From the NCBI GenBank assembly GCA_965220825.1, contig OZ244839.1:2356001-2420000 (forward strand): a stretch of 64,000 nucleotides of DNA, in the 5' to 3' direction. The notes under the pieces were generated by a model, which did no database searches, was not told where the DNA came from, and saw nothing but the letters and a program-made list of their open reading frames with translations. The position numbers and the translations under genes are program-made. Below are positions 27,236 to 36,500 of this stretch, one piece after another. The first letter of the stretch is position 1. Every line of letters begins with the position of its first letter. The DNA is from G965220825 sp965220825. Its GTDB lineage: Bacteria; Pseudomonadota; Alphaproteobacteria; UBA828.

Positions 27236-28125
27236 CGGATGTCCTCCACTTCGGAGACTTGAGCAATGCAGCGAGCGTCTCCCTCCCGCCCTGGCCAGTC
27301 CAGGTGCATGACAAAGCGGCGAAACGGGCGGCCCGGAACAGGGGATGTCTCCGAACCCAGAGCGGCCCGGTGAAAGAGAGGTTCGAGCAGCTTGCCGTTG
27401 TTGTAGCCCAGCACACCGTACCCATATTGGAGCTTGGCCTTCCGACTTGGGCGCGCGTGGGTCATTCCGAACGCGGCAAGAACCTCAACAAGAGGGAAAC
27501 CGACCATTCGGATGTTGTCGTGTTTGTTTGGCGAAAACCCATCCTGCACGGGAATGTAGTCGCGCCGCCAATCGAAACGGAAACTGTTCGTCTGCTCCCC
27601 GGACAACGAGAATGGATCGATTGCATGCTGGCGCATCTTGCCCCGAGCGATCTCGAGCGCGTCGCGCACGATCGCAGCTCCCGGATAGCCCCCCGCTCCT
27701 GCCCAGAATTTGACATTATCTCTGCGCGTGGCGTCACCCCAATAATCGAGTATCGCTTCGTTGCCCGCACCGTCGCGCAATAGGACCGGCAGCGTGGCCG
27801 GCGAGGCTGGATCGGGAAACGGAAACGGCGCGCCGGGATCGTCGACTTCCGGTGCTTCGCCCCAGCTTGTTTTCCACCCATCGGGATTGGCCGAACCCGC
27901 CGGCGCGCGGGTAACGATCCGAGCTTCCTCGAGAAACCGCATGACCCGTTCCACGGGCGGCTCCGCGCCGGCCGCCGCCACACGGAACGTCGTCTCCCGC
28001 TCCTCGTTCCAGTCGAATGCCGCCGCGGATTCGCACAACAACACATCCGCGAGTTCCAGAATACCGAGACAGGCAAACACCTGGCCGGGATTCGACAGAT
28101 CGACCGGTATGGCGGACTCAGCCAT
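27232..28125 (-). CDS. csb3: Type I-G Cas8-like subunit Csb3 (Cas8u2)
   Basis: This 297-aa protein sits between cas3 and csb1, exactly where GSU0052-type Csb3/Cas8u2 occurs in Geobacter sulfurreducens. It opens IPVDLSNPGQVFACLGILELAD, matching the family opening, and includes NSFRFDWRRDYIPVQDGFSP. It is expected to be the small Cas8 equivalent that helps recognise the PAM and recruit Cas3. The longer alternative I-U subunit Csx17 would be 600 aa or more, so it is excluded. It overlaps the cas3 end by 8 bp and csb1 by 4 bp. No catalytic motif is seen. Confidence 0.85.
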   Translation of the reverse strand: MAESAIPVDLSNPGQVFACLGILELADVLLCESAAAFDWNEERETTFRVAAAGAEPPVERVMRFLEEARIVTRAPAGSANPDGWKTSWGEAPEVDDPGAPFPFPDPASPATLPVLLRDGAGNEAILDYWGDATRRDNVKFWAGAGGYPGAAIVRDALEIARGKMRQHAIDPFSLSGEQTNSFRFDWRRDYIPVQDGFSPNKHDNIRMVGFPLVEVLAAFGMTHARPSRKAKLQYGYGVLGYNNGKLLEPLFHRAALGSETSPVPGRPFRRFVMHLDWPGREGDARCIAQVSEVEDIR

Positions 28126-30916
28126 TCGCCTGTTTCCTGCGCTGCCTGGAAAACTCCCGCGAAACGCTCTGGTCCGCTGCGCGGAGAATGGCTTCCCGCC
28201 ATGCGAGCCCCCAGGGTCCGTACCGTTTCTGCAAACGCGCGAAGCGGAGCGCCGCCTCCCCGGCGCTGGCCTCCAGTAGCGAGGGCGGTCCGTCCTCGCA
28301 ACCGGCGGAACCGATGAGAGGACGGGCGTTGCCATGATGAGCCGCGATGAGATGCAGGATCAGATCGCGGGTACGACCGGGCAGATCCGCTCGCTCGGCT
28401 TTCAGCAGCGAGCCGAATTCATGGCGATACCCCTCCAGCAGGCGCCAGTTCCCGCCGCCGCGCGTCTTGGCATAGGGACGGCCGTCCTTTGGCGCATTCA
28501 TCGCGTTCTGCCAACGGGCTGCCGCCTTGCCGTCATCGTGCATTTGCGCCGCCAAAGTGAGCGCTTCCACCTCTTCGTCGGGCAGTCCCAGCATCTTCGC
28601 CATCTCGCAAGCGCGGGCAGCGGCTTCCCTGGCGTGCTCGGTCAAGACCTGCGGGACAGACAACACGGATCGGGAGTCCTCGTCCGTGGGGTCGTCCGGC
28701 CGGTTGTAGATGGCAAGACCGCGCCGGGGCGCGCCGCCGGTGTCCAACTGGGTCTCGAAGGTTCGAACATGGAGCCAGTCGCCGGTTCCACGGGCGGCAT
28801 CAAGGCGCTCTGAATCGTCCTCAACGGCCACTTCTTCGACTCGAAACCGGATGAGGGGACGCGACGATTCAGCCGCTGGATCTCCCTTCTTGTCCCTCCA
28901 GTCTTCGTCGGCATCCGCAGTGATTGTCTTGGATTCGGATTTCGCATCCAGCATCCCGTCGCGCAATCCACCGAGTCTCGCGTCCACAACCAGGAGCGCA
29001 CCCGGCAGGCGCCTCTCCTTCCATTCACGCTTGTCCCAGTCGCGACCTGACCGTTCGCTCTTGCTCATGCTGCTTGCGGAGGCGGCAAGGCGGCGGAGAT
29101 CGCGGAGGCGCGCCGTCGCCCGCTGGTCGCCTGCTCGATCCAACGCGATGACGACAATTTCCTCGTCCCCTATCGACGCTTCGTGATCCCGGCCGCGTTT
29201 GCCGATTTGCACCGCCCGCTTGAGCAACCAGTCGAACACGTGACTCGATAGAGCTTCCAGTTTTTCGGTCGCGTGAACCGGTGCCGACCGAAAGAACGCG
29301 GCCGTCATCGCCGGTGGCGCGGAAACGCCATCGTCCGTCCGTATTCGGGGAAGGTGCTTGCGCCAGACGACTTCGGTTTGAGGGTGGTCCTCCTCCTCCC
29401 AGCCGCGCAGCCACGGCGCAATTTCGGGACGCCCTTCGTGTCGTTCGAGGGAAGTCATGGCCCAGGCGTCCACAAGCGGCCGGGTGAGTTCCGGATATAA
29501 CGGCGCAGGCGTTGTGGCCGCGCTAACGATATCGGGGTGACGGCGCTTCAGGGCTGCCGTTGCCGAAGGGCTCGCGTCGTGGCAACCATCCTCGCCGCAC
29601 GGCAGGCGGCGCAGAGCATCCAAACGCCGTTCGTACGTCGCAAGAATTTGCTTGTGCCTCTCTTTTTCAGCGCCCGACGCGTTGGGTCTCAGTTGCGGGC
29701 GAACTGCATAGACATCCACCGTGGCGACCCGACCCTCGCCGCCCCGACGGTTGACCCGTCCCAGCCGCTGCACCAGACGCTCCCAGGCCACCAGGTCGCA
29801 CACCATGTGATCCGCATCCAGATCCACGCCCACCTCGCCTGCAGACGTTGCAACCAGGAATGTCGGCAATTGCGGCAGACATTCCGAACCGCCAAGGAAA
29901 CCATTGTGCTGGAGCCAATTCTCCAATTCGGCGCGTTCATGCACCCTGCGCTCGCCGACGAGAAGTTCCGATGTCCATTCGGCTGCCGGTTCCCCAGCCT
30001 TTTTCCGACGTTTGAACTCCTTGTCGATCAACCCCTTCGCCTCCACGGCATCCCTGCGGTGGTCGCAATAGACGACCACGCGCGACGGCACTTCGCCACG
30101 GCCGAGTTCGATGGCGCGCCCGGTCATGCGTTCGACGAGCGATTGGGCCTCCGGGAGTTCTGTCACGCTCAGCCGTTTCCGCGCATCGAGGCGTTGCCGG
30201 ACGGTAGGTTCTTCGCGGTCACGACCCGTCAGGTCGAAAACGGTTTCCCGCCTGGTCGTTGCCATATCCCGGCCCGTTGCCGAAAGGGAAACCAGGCGGA
30301 AGGGCGGCGATACCGGCCTGTTTTCCGATCCAGAGCCGAGCCTTCCGTCCCGATGGTCGGCGATGCAGCGCAGAAGCGCTTCGAACGGCGGGCATAGATG
30401 CGCTTCGTCCAACAGGACGAGCGTGTCGACACCCAGAAATCCTGCGTGATACGGCCGCATGTTTCGCGATACGCCGTATCCTTCGAACAACAGCCGTGAG
30501 CCGATCATATCGATGGTACCGACCATGATCGCCGGCTTGACGGGATCTTCGAGCCAGTCGCGGTTGTCGACAAAACCGCCGCGCAGAGTGGAAATCGGCA
30601 ATCCGGCGCCGTTTGCCAGCCCCAGCCCGGCCGCGAGATCGTCCGGCATCTTGGCGCGCAGCTGTTCGGCAAACCTGGTCGCCTGATCGACCACGGCGCG
30701 GCGATCGACGACATAAACCAGCCGCCGGGGGAGGTCTACGCCGGCGGCCCGCGCCAGAAGCCACACGGCCATGACGGCCGTCTTGCCAAGCCCGGTGGGG
30801 ATATCGACCGCTGTGGGCAGCCTGCCTTTGGACAGCCAGTCGTCGAACAGCCGACTCTGCCATGGGAAGGGCTCGAAACCCGTTAGCGCTTTGAAATCCG
30901 CGCTGAAGTCAGGCAT
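28118..30916 (-). CDS. cas3: Cas3 helicase-nuclease with C-terminal HD domain, type I-G
   Basis: This 932-aa protein is the target-degrading Cas3. The SF2 helicase comes first: Walker A PTGLGKT at 40-46 and DEAH at 170-173. Motif VI corresponds to QRLGRVNRRGG in the second helicase domain. The HD nuclease is at the C-terminus, with HD at 793-794 in QMHDDGKAA, H832 in YRHEFGS, HH at 860-861 in IAAHHGNARP and D915 in RAADQS. This order, reversed relative to most Cas3 proteins, is known for type I-U/I-G. It is the first gene of the leftward operon and is divergent from cas4-cas1. Its 3' end overlaps csb3 by 8 bp. Confidence 0.95.
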   Translation of the reverse strand: MPDFSADFKALTGFEPFPWQSRLFDDWLSKGRLPTAVDIPTGLGKTAVMAVWLLARAAGVDLPRRLVYVVDRRAVVDQATRFAEQLRAKMPDDLAAGLGLANGAGLPISTLRGGFVDNRDWLEDPVKPAIMVGTIDMIGSRLLFEGYGVSRNMRPYHAGFLGVDTLVLLDEAHLCPPFEALLRCIADHRDGRLGSGSENRPVSPPFRLVSLSATGRDMATTRRETVFDLTGRDREEPTVRQRLDARKRLSVTELPEAQSLVERMTGRAIELGRGEVPSRVVVYCDHRRDAVEAKGLIDKEFKRRKKAGEPAAEWTSELLVGERRVHERAELENWLQHNGFLGGSECLPQLPTFLVATSAGEVGVDLDADHMVCDLVAWERLVQRLGRVNRRGGEGRVATVDVYAVRPQLRPNASGAEKERHKQILATYERRLDALRRLPCGEDGCHDASPSATAALKRRHPDIVSAATTPAPLYPELTRPLVDAWAMTSLERHEGRPEIAPWLRGWEEEDHPQTEVVWRKHLPRIRTDDGVSAPPAMTAAFFRSAPVHATEKLEALSSHVFDWLLKRAVQIGKRGRDHEASIGDEEIVVIALDRAGDQRATARLRDLRRLAASASSMSKSERSGRDWDKREWKERRLPGALLVVDARLGGLRDGMLDAKSESKTITADADEDWRDKKGDPAAESSRPLIRFRVEEVAVEDDSERLDAARGTGDWLHVRTFETQLDTGGAPRRGLAIYNRPDDPTDEDSRSVLSVPQVLTEHAREAAARACEMAKMLGLPDEEVEALTLAAQMHDDGKAAARWQNAMNAPKDGRPYAKTRGGGNWRLLEGYRHEFGSLLKAERADLPGRTRDLILHLIAAHHGNARPLIGSAGCEDGPPSLLEASAGEAALRFARLQKRYGPWGLAWREAILRAADQSVSREFSRQRRKQANG

Positions 30917-31322
30917 GGAGGACGCAATCCAACTTCACGTTGCTCTCCCACGATACGCGCGGCGGCCCCCCGCGATAAAGGCCTTGCGTCAACCGGCCGC
31001 GTGGGCGTAGAGCAGGTAGTCGGCGTCCGAGCCAAGGCCTAGACCCGTGGCTCCGGCTGCGTGAGGAGATTATAGGCACCTCCGGGCGTCGGCATTTCCC
31101 CGGCACATGAACGAATCAACGCACCGCATCTTCTTCCAGTAGTAGCTATTCCACTCTATGGTGCGATAGGCAGCAAGCAAGTAAATCTCATTTCCTCCGG
31201 CTGTGCGCTTTATTGCTGCACGCCAATACTCACTTGTGAGTCAAAGAATATCCGAGGGCTTCGGCCCGGGTCTCTTTGGAATGGTAGGATTTTCGGTCAA
31301 ATAGGCATCGGAGCACCGTCGG
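30917..31322. promoter_or_regulatory. Divergent cas promoter region
   Basis: This 406-bp gap separates the two divergent cas transcripts and is clearly more AT-rich than its surroundings, mainly from about 31100 to 31310. It must hold the promoters for cas3-csb3-csb1-csb2 leftward and cas4-cas1-cas2 rightward. A short inverted repeat ACTCACTTGTGAGT is at 31228-31241. I see no convincing consensus -35/-10 pair and no gene in it. Confidence 0.55.
31228..31241. promoter_or_regulatory. Palindromic candidate operator between divergent cas genes
   Basis: ACTCAC and GTGAGT form perfect 6-bp arms around TT. It lies about 80 bp before the cas4-cas1 start, in the AT-rich part of the divergent region. 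This is a typical size and place for a repressor or activator half-site pair; the function is inferred only. Confidence 0.35.
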
Positions 31323-33044
31323 GTGAAGACCCAACTCGAACTCCACCTCCCCGCGCCGCCCGCAAGGGACGATTCGCCGCTCGTTCCGGCGCGGATGGTC
31401 AATGAGTTCGTCTATTGCCCGCGTCTCGCCTATCTCATGTGGGGGCAGGCTGAGTGGGCCGAGACGGCCGACACGGTGGATGGAAAGCGCGTCCATGCCC
31501 GGGCGGACCGCCCCGGCGCGCCGCTGCCCAACCCGGAGGCGTTGGAAGCGGACGACGCCAAGGTCGTCAGCCGGTCTCTAACCCTTTCGTCCACCGCGCT
31601 CGGCGTGATTGCGAAGATCGACATCGCCGAGGCCGAAGACGGCGTGGTGACGCCCGTGGATTACAAACGCGGCAAGCGACCCCACATGGCCCGCGGTGCC
31701 TACGAGCCCGAGCGAGTCCAGGTCTGCTTGCAGGCGCTGCTCCTCGAGGAGCACGGCTACCGTGTCGAGGAAGGCGCCATCTGGTATGCGGAAAGCCGCG
31801 AGCGGGTTCGCATCGTGCTGGATGACGAACTGCGCACCCAGGCGAGGGAGGCCGTGAGCCGTCTGCGCCTCACCGTCGCTCACGGGCGCATTCCGCCACC
31901 GCTCAGAGACAGCCCCAAATGCCCGCGCTGCGCGCTCGTCGCGATCTGTCTGCCGGACGAAGTGCGCGCCCTAAGCGGCTCGGACCTCGCGCCGCGGCCC
32001 ATCGCCGTCGGGCAAGACGACGCGCTGCCGCTGGTGATCCAGTCGCAGCGCGCACGCGTCGGCAAGAAGGGCGACACGCTCACCATATCGGACGATGAAC
32101 AAGGGGAGACCACCGTTCGATTGATGGAGGTCTCCGATGTCGCGCTCTTCGGCAATATCGCGGTGACGGCCCCCGCGCTTGCCGCCCTGATGGAACGCGA
32201 AATACCGGTCGCCTTTCACAGTCATGGCGGCTGGTTCCGGGGTATCGCCCAGGGCGTCGGCCACCGCAATGTGGAAGTCCGTACGGCACAGTACCGCGCG
32301 AGCTTCGACGACACCTTCCGCCTGCGGTTCTCGCGCGATCTGATCGCGGCGAAGATTGCCAACCAGAGAACCATCCTGCGGCGCAACTGGCGGGGGGAGG
32401 CCGGGCCGCGCAAGGTGGTGCTGGACCGTTTGCGGGCCGCGCGCCGGGCGGCCGGCGGCGCCGCGACGCTTGAGGCGCTGCTCGGAATCGAAGGCGACGC
32501 GGCGGCGACCTATTTCCGGGCCTTTGCCGGGCTGCTGGCGCCCGCGGCGAATGGAGAGGACGACGGCCTCGCACCCTTCCGCTTCGAGGCGCGGAACCGC
32601 CGGCCCCCGAAGGACCCGGTAAACGCCATGCTGTCTCTCGCCTATGCCATGCTGACGAGGCACATGACGGTGGCCCTTGCGACGGTCGGCCTCGATCCCT
32701 ATCGCGGCCTCTTCCACGCGCCGCGTTACGGCCGGCCGGCACTCGCGCTCGATATCATGGAGCCGTTCCGCCCCATCGTCGCCGATTCCGTGGTGCTCTC
32801 GGCCGTCAACAACGGCGAGGTCTCGGCCGGCGATTTCGTGACCGCCGCTACGGGAACTTCGCTGAGCAGCGCCGGCAGACGCCGTTTCATCGGCGCTTTC
32901 GAGCGCCGCCTCCTTCAGGAGACGACCCATCCGGTTTTCGGCTATCGGCTCAGCATGCGCCGACTCGTGCTCGTGCAGGCCCGGCTGCTGGGCCGTTTTC
33001 TCTTGGGGGAGCTTCCGCGCTATCCCCACTATCTGCCGCGGTGA
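31323..33044 (+). CDS. cas4-cas1: Cas4-Cas1 fusion protein, type I-G adaptation
   Basis: This 573-aa protein joins a Cas4 nuclease (about 20-215) to the Cas1 integrase (about 230-573). In Cas4 the four iron-sulfur cysteines are C32 (FVYCPRLAYL), C200, C203 and C209. Nuclease residues include D100 and the VDYKRGK motif from 112. In Cas1 the metal triad is E390 (LLGIEGDAAATYF), H465 (LFHAPRYG) and E480 (LDIMEPFRP). Cas4 trims prespacers and defines the PAM end; Cas1 with Cas2 integrates them. The start is a GTG at 31323, preceded by GGAG. The same fusion is known as GSU0057 in Geobacter. cas2 follows after 12 bp. Confidence 0.95.
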   Translation: MKTQLELHLPAPPARDDSPLVPARMVNEFVYCPRLAYLMWGQAEWAETADTVDGKRVHARADRPGAPLPNPEALEADDAKVVSRSLTLSSTALGVIAKIDIAEAEDGVVTPVDYKRGKRPHMARGAYEPERVQVCLQALLLEEHGYRVEEGAIWYAESRERVRIVLDDELRTQAREAVSRLRLTVAHGRIPPPLRDSPKCPRCALVAICLPDEVRALSGSDLAPRPIAVGQDDALPLVIQSQRARVGKKGDTLTISDDEQGETTVRLMEVSDVALFGNIAVTAPALAALMEREIPVAFHSHGGWFRGIAQGVGHRNVEVRTAQYRASFDDTFRLRFSRDLIAAKIANQRTILRRNWRGEAGPRKVVLDRLRAARRAAGGAATLEALLGIEGDAAATYFRAFAGLLAPAANGEDDGLAPFRFEARNRRPPKDPVNAMLSLAYAMLTRHMTVALATVGLDPYRGLFHAPRYGRPALALDIMEPFRPIVADSVVLSAVNNGEVSAGDFVTAATGTSLSSAGRRRFIGAFERRLLQETTHPVFGYRLSMRRLVLVQARLLGRFLLGELPRYPHYLPR

Positions 33045-33056
33045 GGGCCGGGCGAC

Positions 33057-33350
33057 ATGAGCGACGAGCGAACCTACATCGTGGCCTACGACATCGCCGA
33101 CAGCCGGCGGTGGCGCCGGGTGTTCAAGACGATGAACGGTTTCGGCGAGTGGCTCCAGCTCTCGGTCTTTCAGTGCCGCCTGTCGCGCAAGCGGCGCGCC
33201 GAGCTCGAGGGGCGGCTGCGCGCGCTCGTCAAGGCGGGGGAAGATCATGTCCTGATTATCGACGCCGGGCCGGCGGACAAGACGGCACTGGCCGTCGAAA
33301 GTATCGGCAAGACCTTTCACCACATCGAAAAACGGGCGACCGTGATATAA
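33057..33350 (+). CDS. cas2: CRISPR adaptation protein Cas2
   Basis: This 97-aa ferredoxin-fold protein has the opening TYIVAYDIADSRRWRRVFKTM with D12 at the usual metal position, and LSVFQCRLSRKRRAELEGRL. It forms the centre of the Cas1-Cas2 integration complex. The ATG at 33057 follows GAGGGCC and lies 12 bp after cas4-cas1. The stop codon is 242 bp before the first CRISPR repeat. Confidence 0.95.
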   Translation: MSDERTYIVAYDIADSRRWRRVFKTMNGFGEWLQLSVFQCRLSRKRRAELEGRLRALVKAGEDHVLIIDAGPADKTALAVESIGKTFHHIEKRATVI

Positions 33351-33592
33351 TCCGCACGCTCCCGCGTGTCTCCAGGCGGCGGGCAGCCTTGCCGCCGGCG
33401 CGTTTCGAGCGGCGAGGCGGCGCGCAAATGCCGGGAGGCGCTCGAAACACGATAGAGGCTTGATTCTCGTACGTTCTTTGACATGGTGAAGACTTCTGCA
33501 AGGGCCATCCGGGTGGACAATGGCGAAGCCGGACGGAAGCGCTCGAAAACGCGCCGATTTCACTCGATGTCTCAACCGGTTGTCGGGCGGCT
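33351..33592 (+). promoter_or_regulatory. CRISPR leader
   Basis: This 242-bp segment separates cas2 from the first repeat. A -35-like TTGACA at 33478-33483 sits in TTCTTTGACATGGTGAAG, a wording often seen in CRISPR leaders, but no clear -10 follows. The motif CGCTCGAAA occurs at 33439-33447 and 33540-33548, the second about 45 bp from repeat 1, and in inverted form at 33402-33411 (GTTTCGAGCG). These are candidate binding sites for the integration complex or a host factor. The orientation agrees with the ATTGAAGC ends of the repeats. Confidence 0.75.
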
Positions 33593-36500
33593 ATTTCCGG
33601 GGCGTAATTGCCCCGGCCTCATTGAAGCGCAGGGCGCCGCCAGGTGCGGCGCCCGACGAAGCAACATTTCCGGGGCGTAATTGCCCCGGCCTCATTGAAG
33701 CGCGATCCTCGCGAATTTATGCCAGATCATCATTTGCATTTCCGGGGCGTAATTGCCCCGGCCTCATTGAAGCCAGTTTAACAGCGGCGCCAATACTGTC
33801 GTCATTACGCCATTTCCGGGGCGTAATTGCCCCGGCCTCATTGAAGCCCGAGGGTTCAGCGGTGCTTGCTAAGGCACTGGAATTATTTCCGGGGCGTAAT
33901 TGCCCCGGCCTCATTGAAGCGCGGACTTAACTACGCGCGGAGACTCCGCGCGCGCCTTATTTCCGGGGCGTAATTGCCCCGGCCTCATTGAAGCCAAGGC
34001 CGCATGCGACGCGGACGGAGGGAAGAAAGATTTCCGGGGCGTAATTGCCCCGGCCTCATTGAAGCAGCCGGATGTCGCCGAATATGTCGAATACGTCCGC
34101 GATTTCCGGGGCGTAATTGCCCCGGCCTCATTGAAGCCGTCGTAGTCCCGCCGAACCCGCAGAGAGGGGCTGTATTTCCGGGGCGTAATTGCCCCGGCCT
34201 CATTGAAGCTCATCCACCATCGCCGCCGCGTCGCGGAACGCCACCAGATTTCCGGGGCGTAATTGCCCCGGCCTCATTGAAGCCAAGGGGAATGGCACGT
34301 CGCCCAACATGACCGGGATTTATTTCCGGGGCGTAATTGCCCCGGCCTCATTGAAGCCGCTCGGCCTCGACCCCATCAATGGGATCACGGCGGCGGATTT
34401 CCGGGGCGTAATTGCCCCGGCCTCATTGAAGCTGCTCCTAGCTACTCGAGATGCGCGCCCATGTTTGATTTCCGGGGCGTAATTGCCCCGGCCTCATTGA
34501 AGCGACGGCATCGCTCGCCAACTTCGCGGCGGTCACGCTATTTCCGGGGCGTAATTGCCCCGGCCTCATTGAAGCGTGGGTGCCCACCGGACGTCCGAGC
34601 CATGATGGCGGATTTCCGGGGCGTAATTGCCCCGGCCTCATTGAAGCGTCGTCGCCAGCCTCTTCGCCTGGCAGCGTGACGGCATTTCCGGGGCGTAATT
34701 GCCCCGGCCTCATTGAAGCTCGCGCCTTTAGAATCGGGACAGTTGAAAGATACACAACATTTCCGGGGCGTAATTGCCCCGGCCTCATTGAAGCTCGAGC
34801 GTGCGCCGCGCGAGATAAGGGATTCGCCGGATTTCCGGGGCGTAATTGCCCCGGCCTCATTGAAGCGGGGACGTTCCATTACCAGTCATAACCTGCTTCT
34901 CGATTTCCGGGGCGTAATTGCCCCGGCCTCATTGAAGCCGCATCGTCTTTGGGGGACGCAGGTTGTTTCTACGAATTTCCGGGGCGTAATTGCCCCGGCC
35001 TCATTGAAGCTGGGACGACCGGATCGCGCGCGGCGGCGAAGAAAGTTATTTCCGGGGCGTAATTGCCCCGGCCTCATTGAAGCATCGGGTCGACGTCGCT
35101 CCAGTTGCCGCCCCAGCCCATTTCCGGGGCGTAATTGCCCCGGCCTCATTGAAGCCAAGTGTTTACGGTCGCGGCGCTCGGCGTGGTGGTGATTTCCGGG
35201 GCGTAATTGCCCCGGCCTCATTGAAGCAGGACCTGCCGCTTCCGCCCGAGGCGTCGTTGAGTGCATTTCCGGGGCGTAATTGCCCCGGCCTCATTGAAGC
35301 GGCAATCTGCGCATCCGACATTTGCGACGCTCGCGAGCATTTCCGGGGCGTAATTGCCCCGGCCTCATTGAAGCAGAAGTACGCCCGTATTTGCGCTTCT
35401 CTTTTTCGATTTATTTCCGGGGCGTAATTGCCCCGGCCTCATTGAAGCCGGATATCCCCCGGATGTCAGAGCCATGATGGCAGAATTTCCGGGGCGTAAT
35501 TGCCCCGGCCTCATTGAAGCTTGGCGCCGGAATTTTGCTTTGGTGGCGTGTGATCATTTCCGGGGCGTAATTGCCCCGGCCTCATTGAAGCCGCGACGCG
35601 GCGGCGATGGTGGATGATTCGCCCGAGATTTCCGGGGCGTAATTGCCCCGGCCTCATTGAAGCGTCTACGAGGATGCAGTGCGGGCGCGGGCCGGACTTA
35701 TTTCCGGGGCGTAATTGCCCCGGCCTCATTGAAGCGCGAGGATTCTCAAAAGCCGCTCAAGCAGCACGAGTCATTTCCGGGGCGTAATTGCCCCGGCCTC
35801 ATTGAAGCCAAAACTCGGCGAGTTAACCGAGCGCCAATCGCGCGAATTTCCGGGGCGTAATTGCCCCGGCCTCATTGAAGCTCCTCTACCTCGCAGCCCT
35901 CGGGCGTCGGGATGTCGCCATTTCCGGGGCGTAATTGCCCCGGCCTCATTGAAGCATTGGATCGAGGCCCAGCGTCAGCTGGTTTGCCGAAAATTTCCGG
36001 GGCGTAATTGCCCCGGCCTCATTGAAGCCAGGATAACCTGATCGGAACCGACCAAATAGCGCATGATTTCCGGGGCGTAATTGCCCCGGCCTCATTGAAG
36101 CTTGTTGACTCGACATTTTCAGGCGCTAAAATAGGGACATTTCCGGGGCGTAATTGCCCCGGCCTCATTGAAGCGGCGCTCTGGCGGCGCGGCAGCCTCG
36201 TATCGCATCATATTTCCGGGGCGTAATTGCCCCGGCCTCATTGAAGCGCACGGGCGGTATCGAGCATGTTCCGCACGTCAAGCAATTTCCGGGGCGTAAT
36301 TGCCCCGGCCTCATTGAAGCAGCTCCCTCTCAATGCGCGCCCAATTTTGAAGCCCTATTTCCGGGGCGTAATTGCCCCGGCCTCATTGAAGCTTCGCCGT
36401 TAATCCATGCGGTTGTTTCAAGGCCGGTCATTTCCGGGGCGTAATTGCCCCGGCCTCATTGAAGCGGTGCCGTCATCCAGGATGTTGAACAGCGCGGCGC

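Noticed and set aside
27232..28125. Csx17 (the larger alternative Cas8-type subunit of I-U systems)
   Set aside because: The protein is 297 aa and sits in the Csb3 position with a Csb3-like opening; Csx17 is much longer.
30909..31106. Minus-strand frame upstream of cas3 as an extra cas gene
   Set aside because: 65 residues, Arg/Pro/Ser-rich, no similarity to known Cas proteins, and it overlaps the cas3 start.
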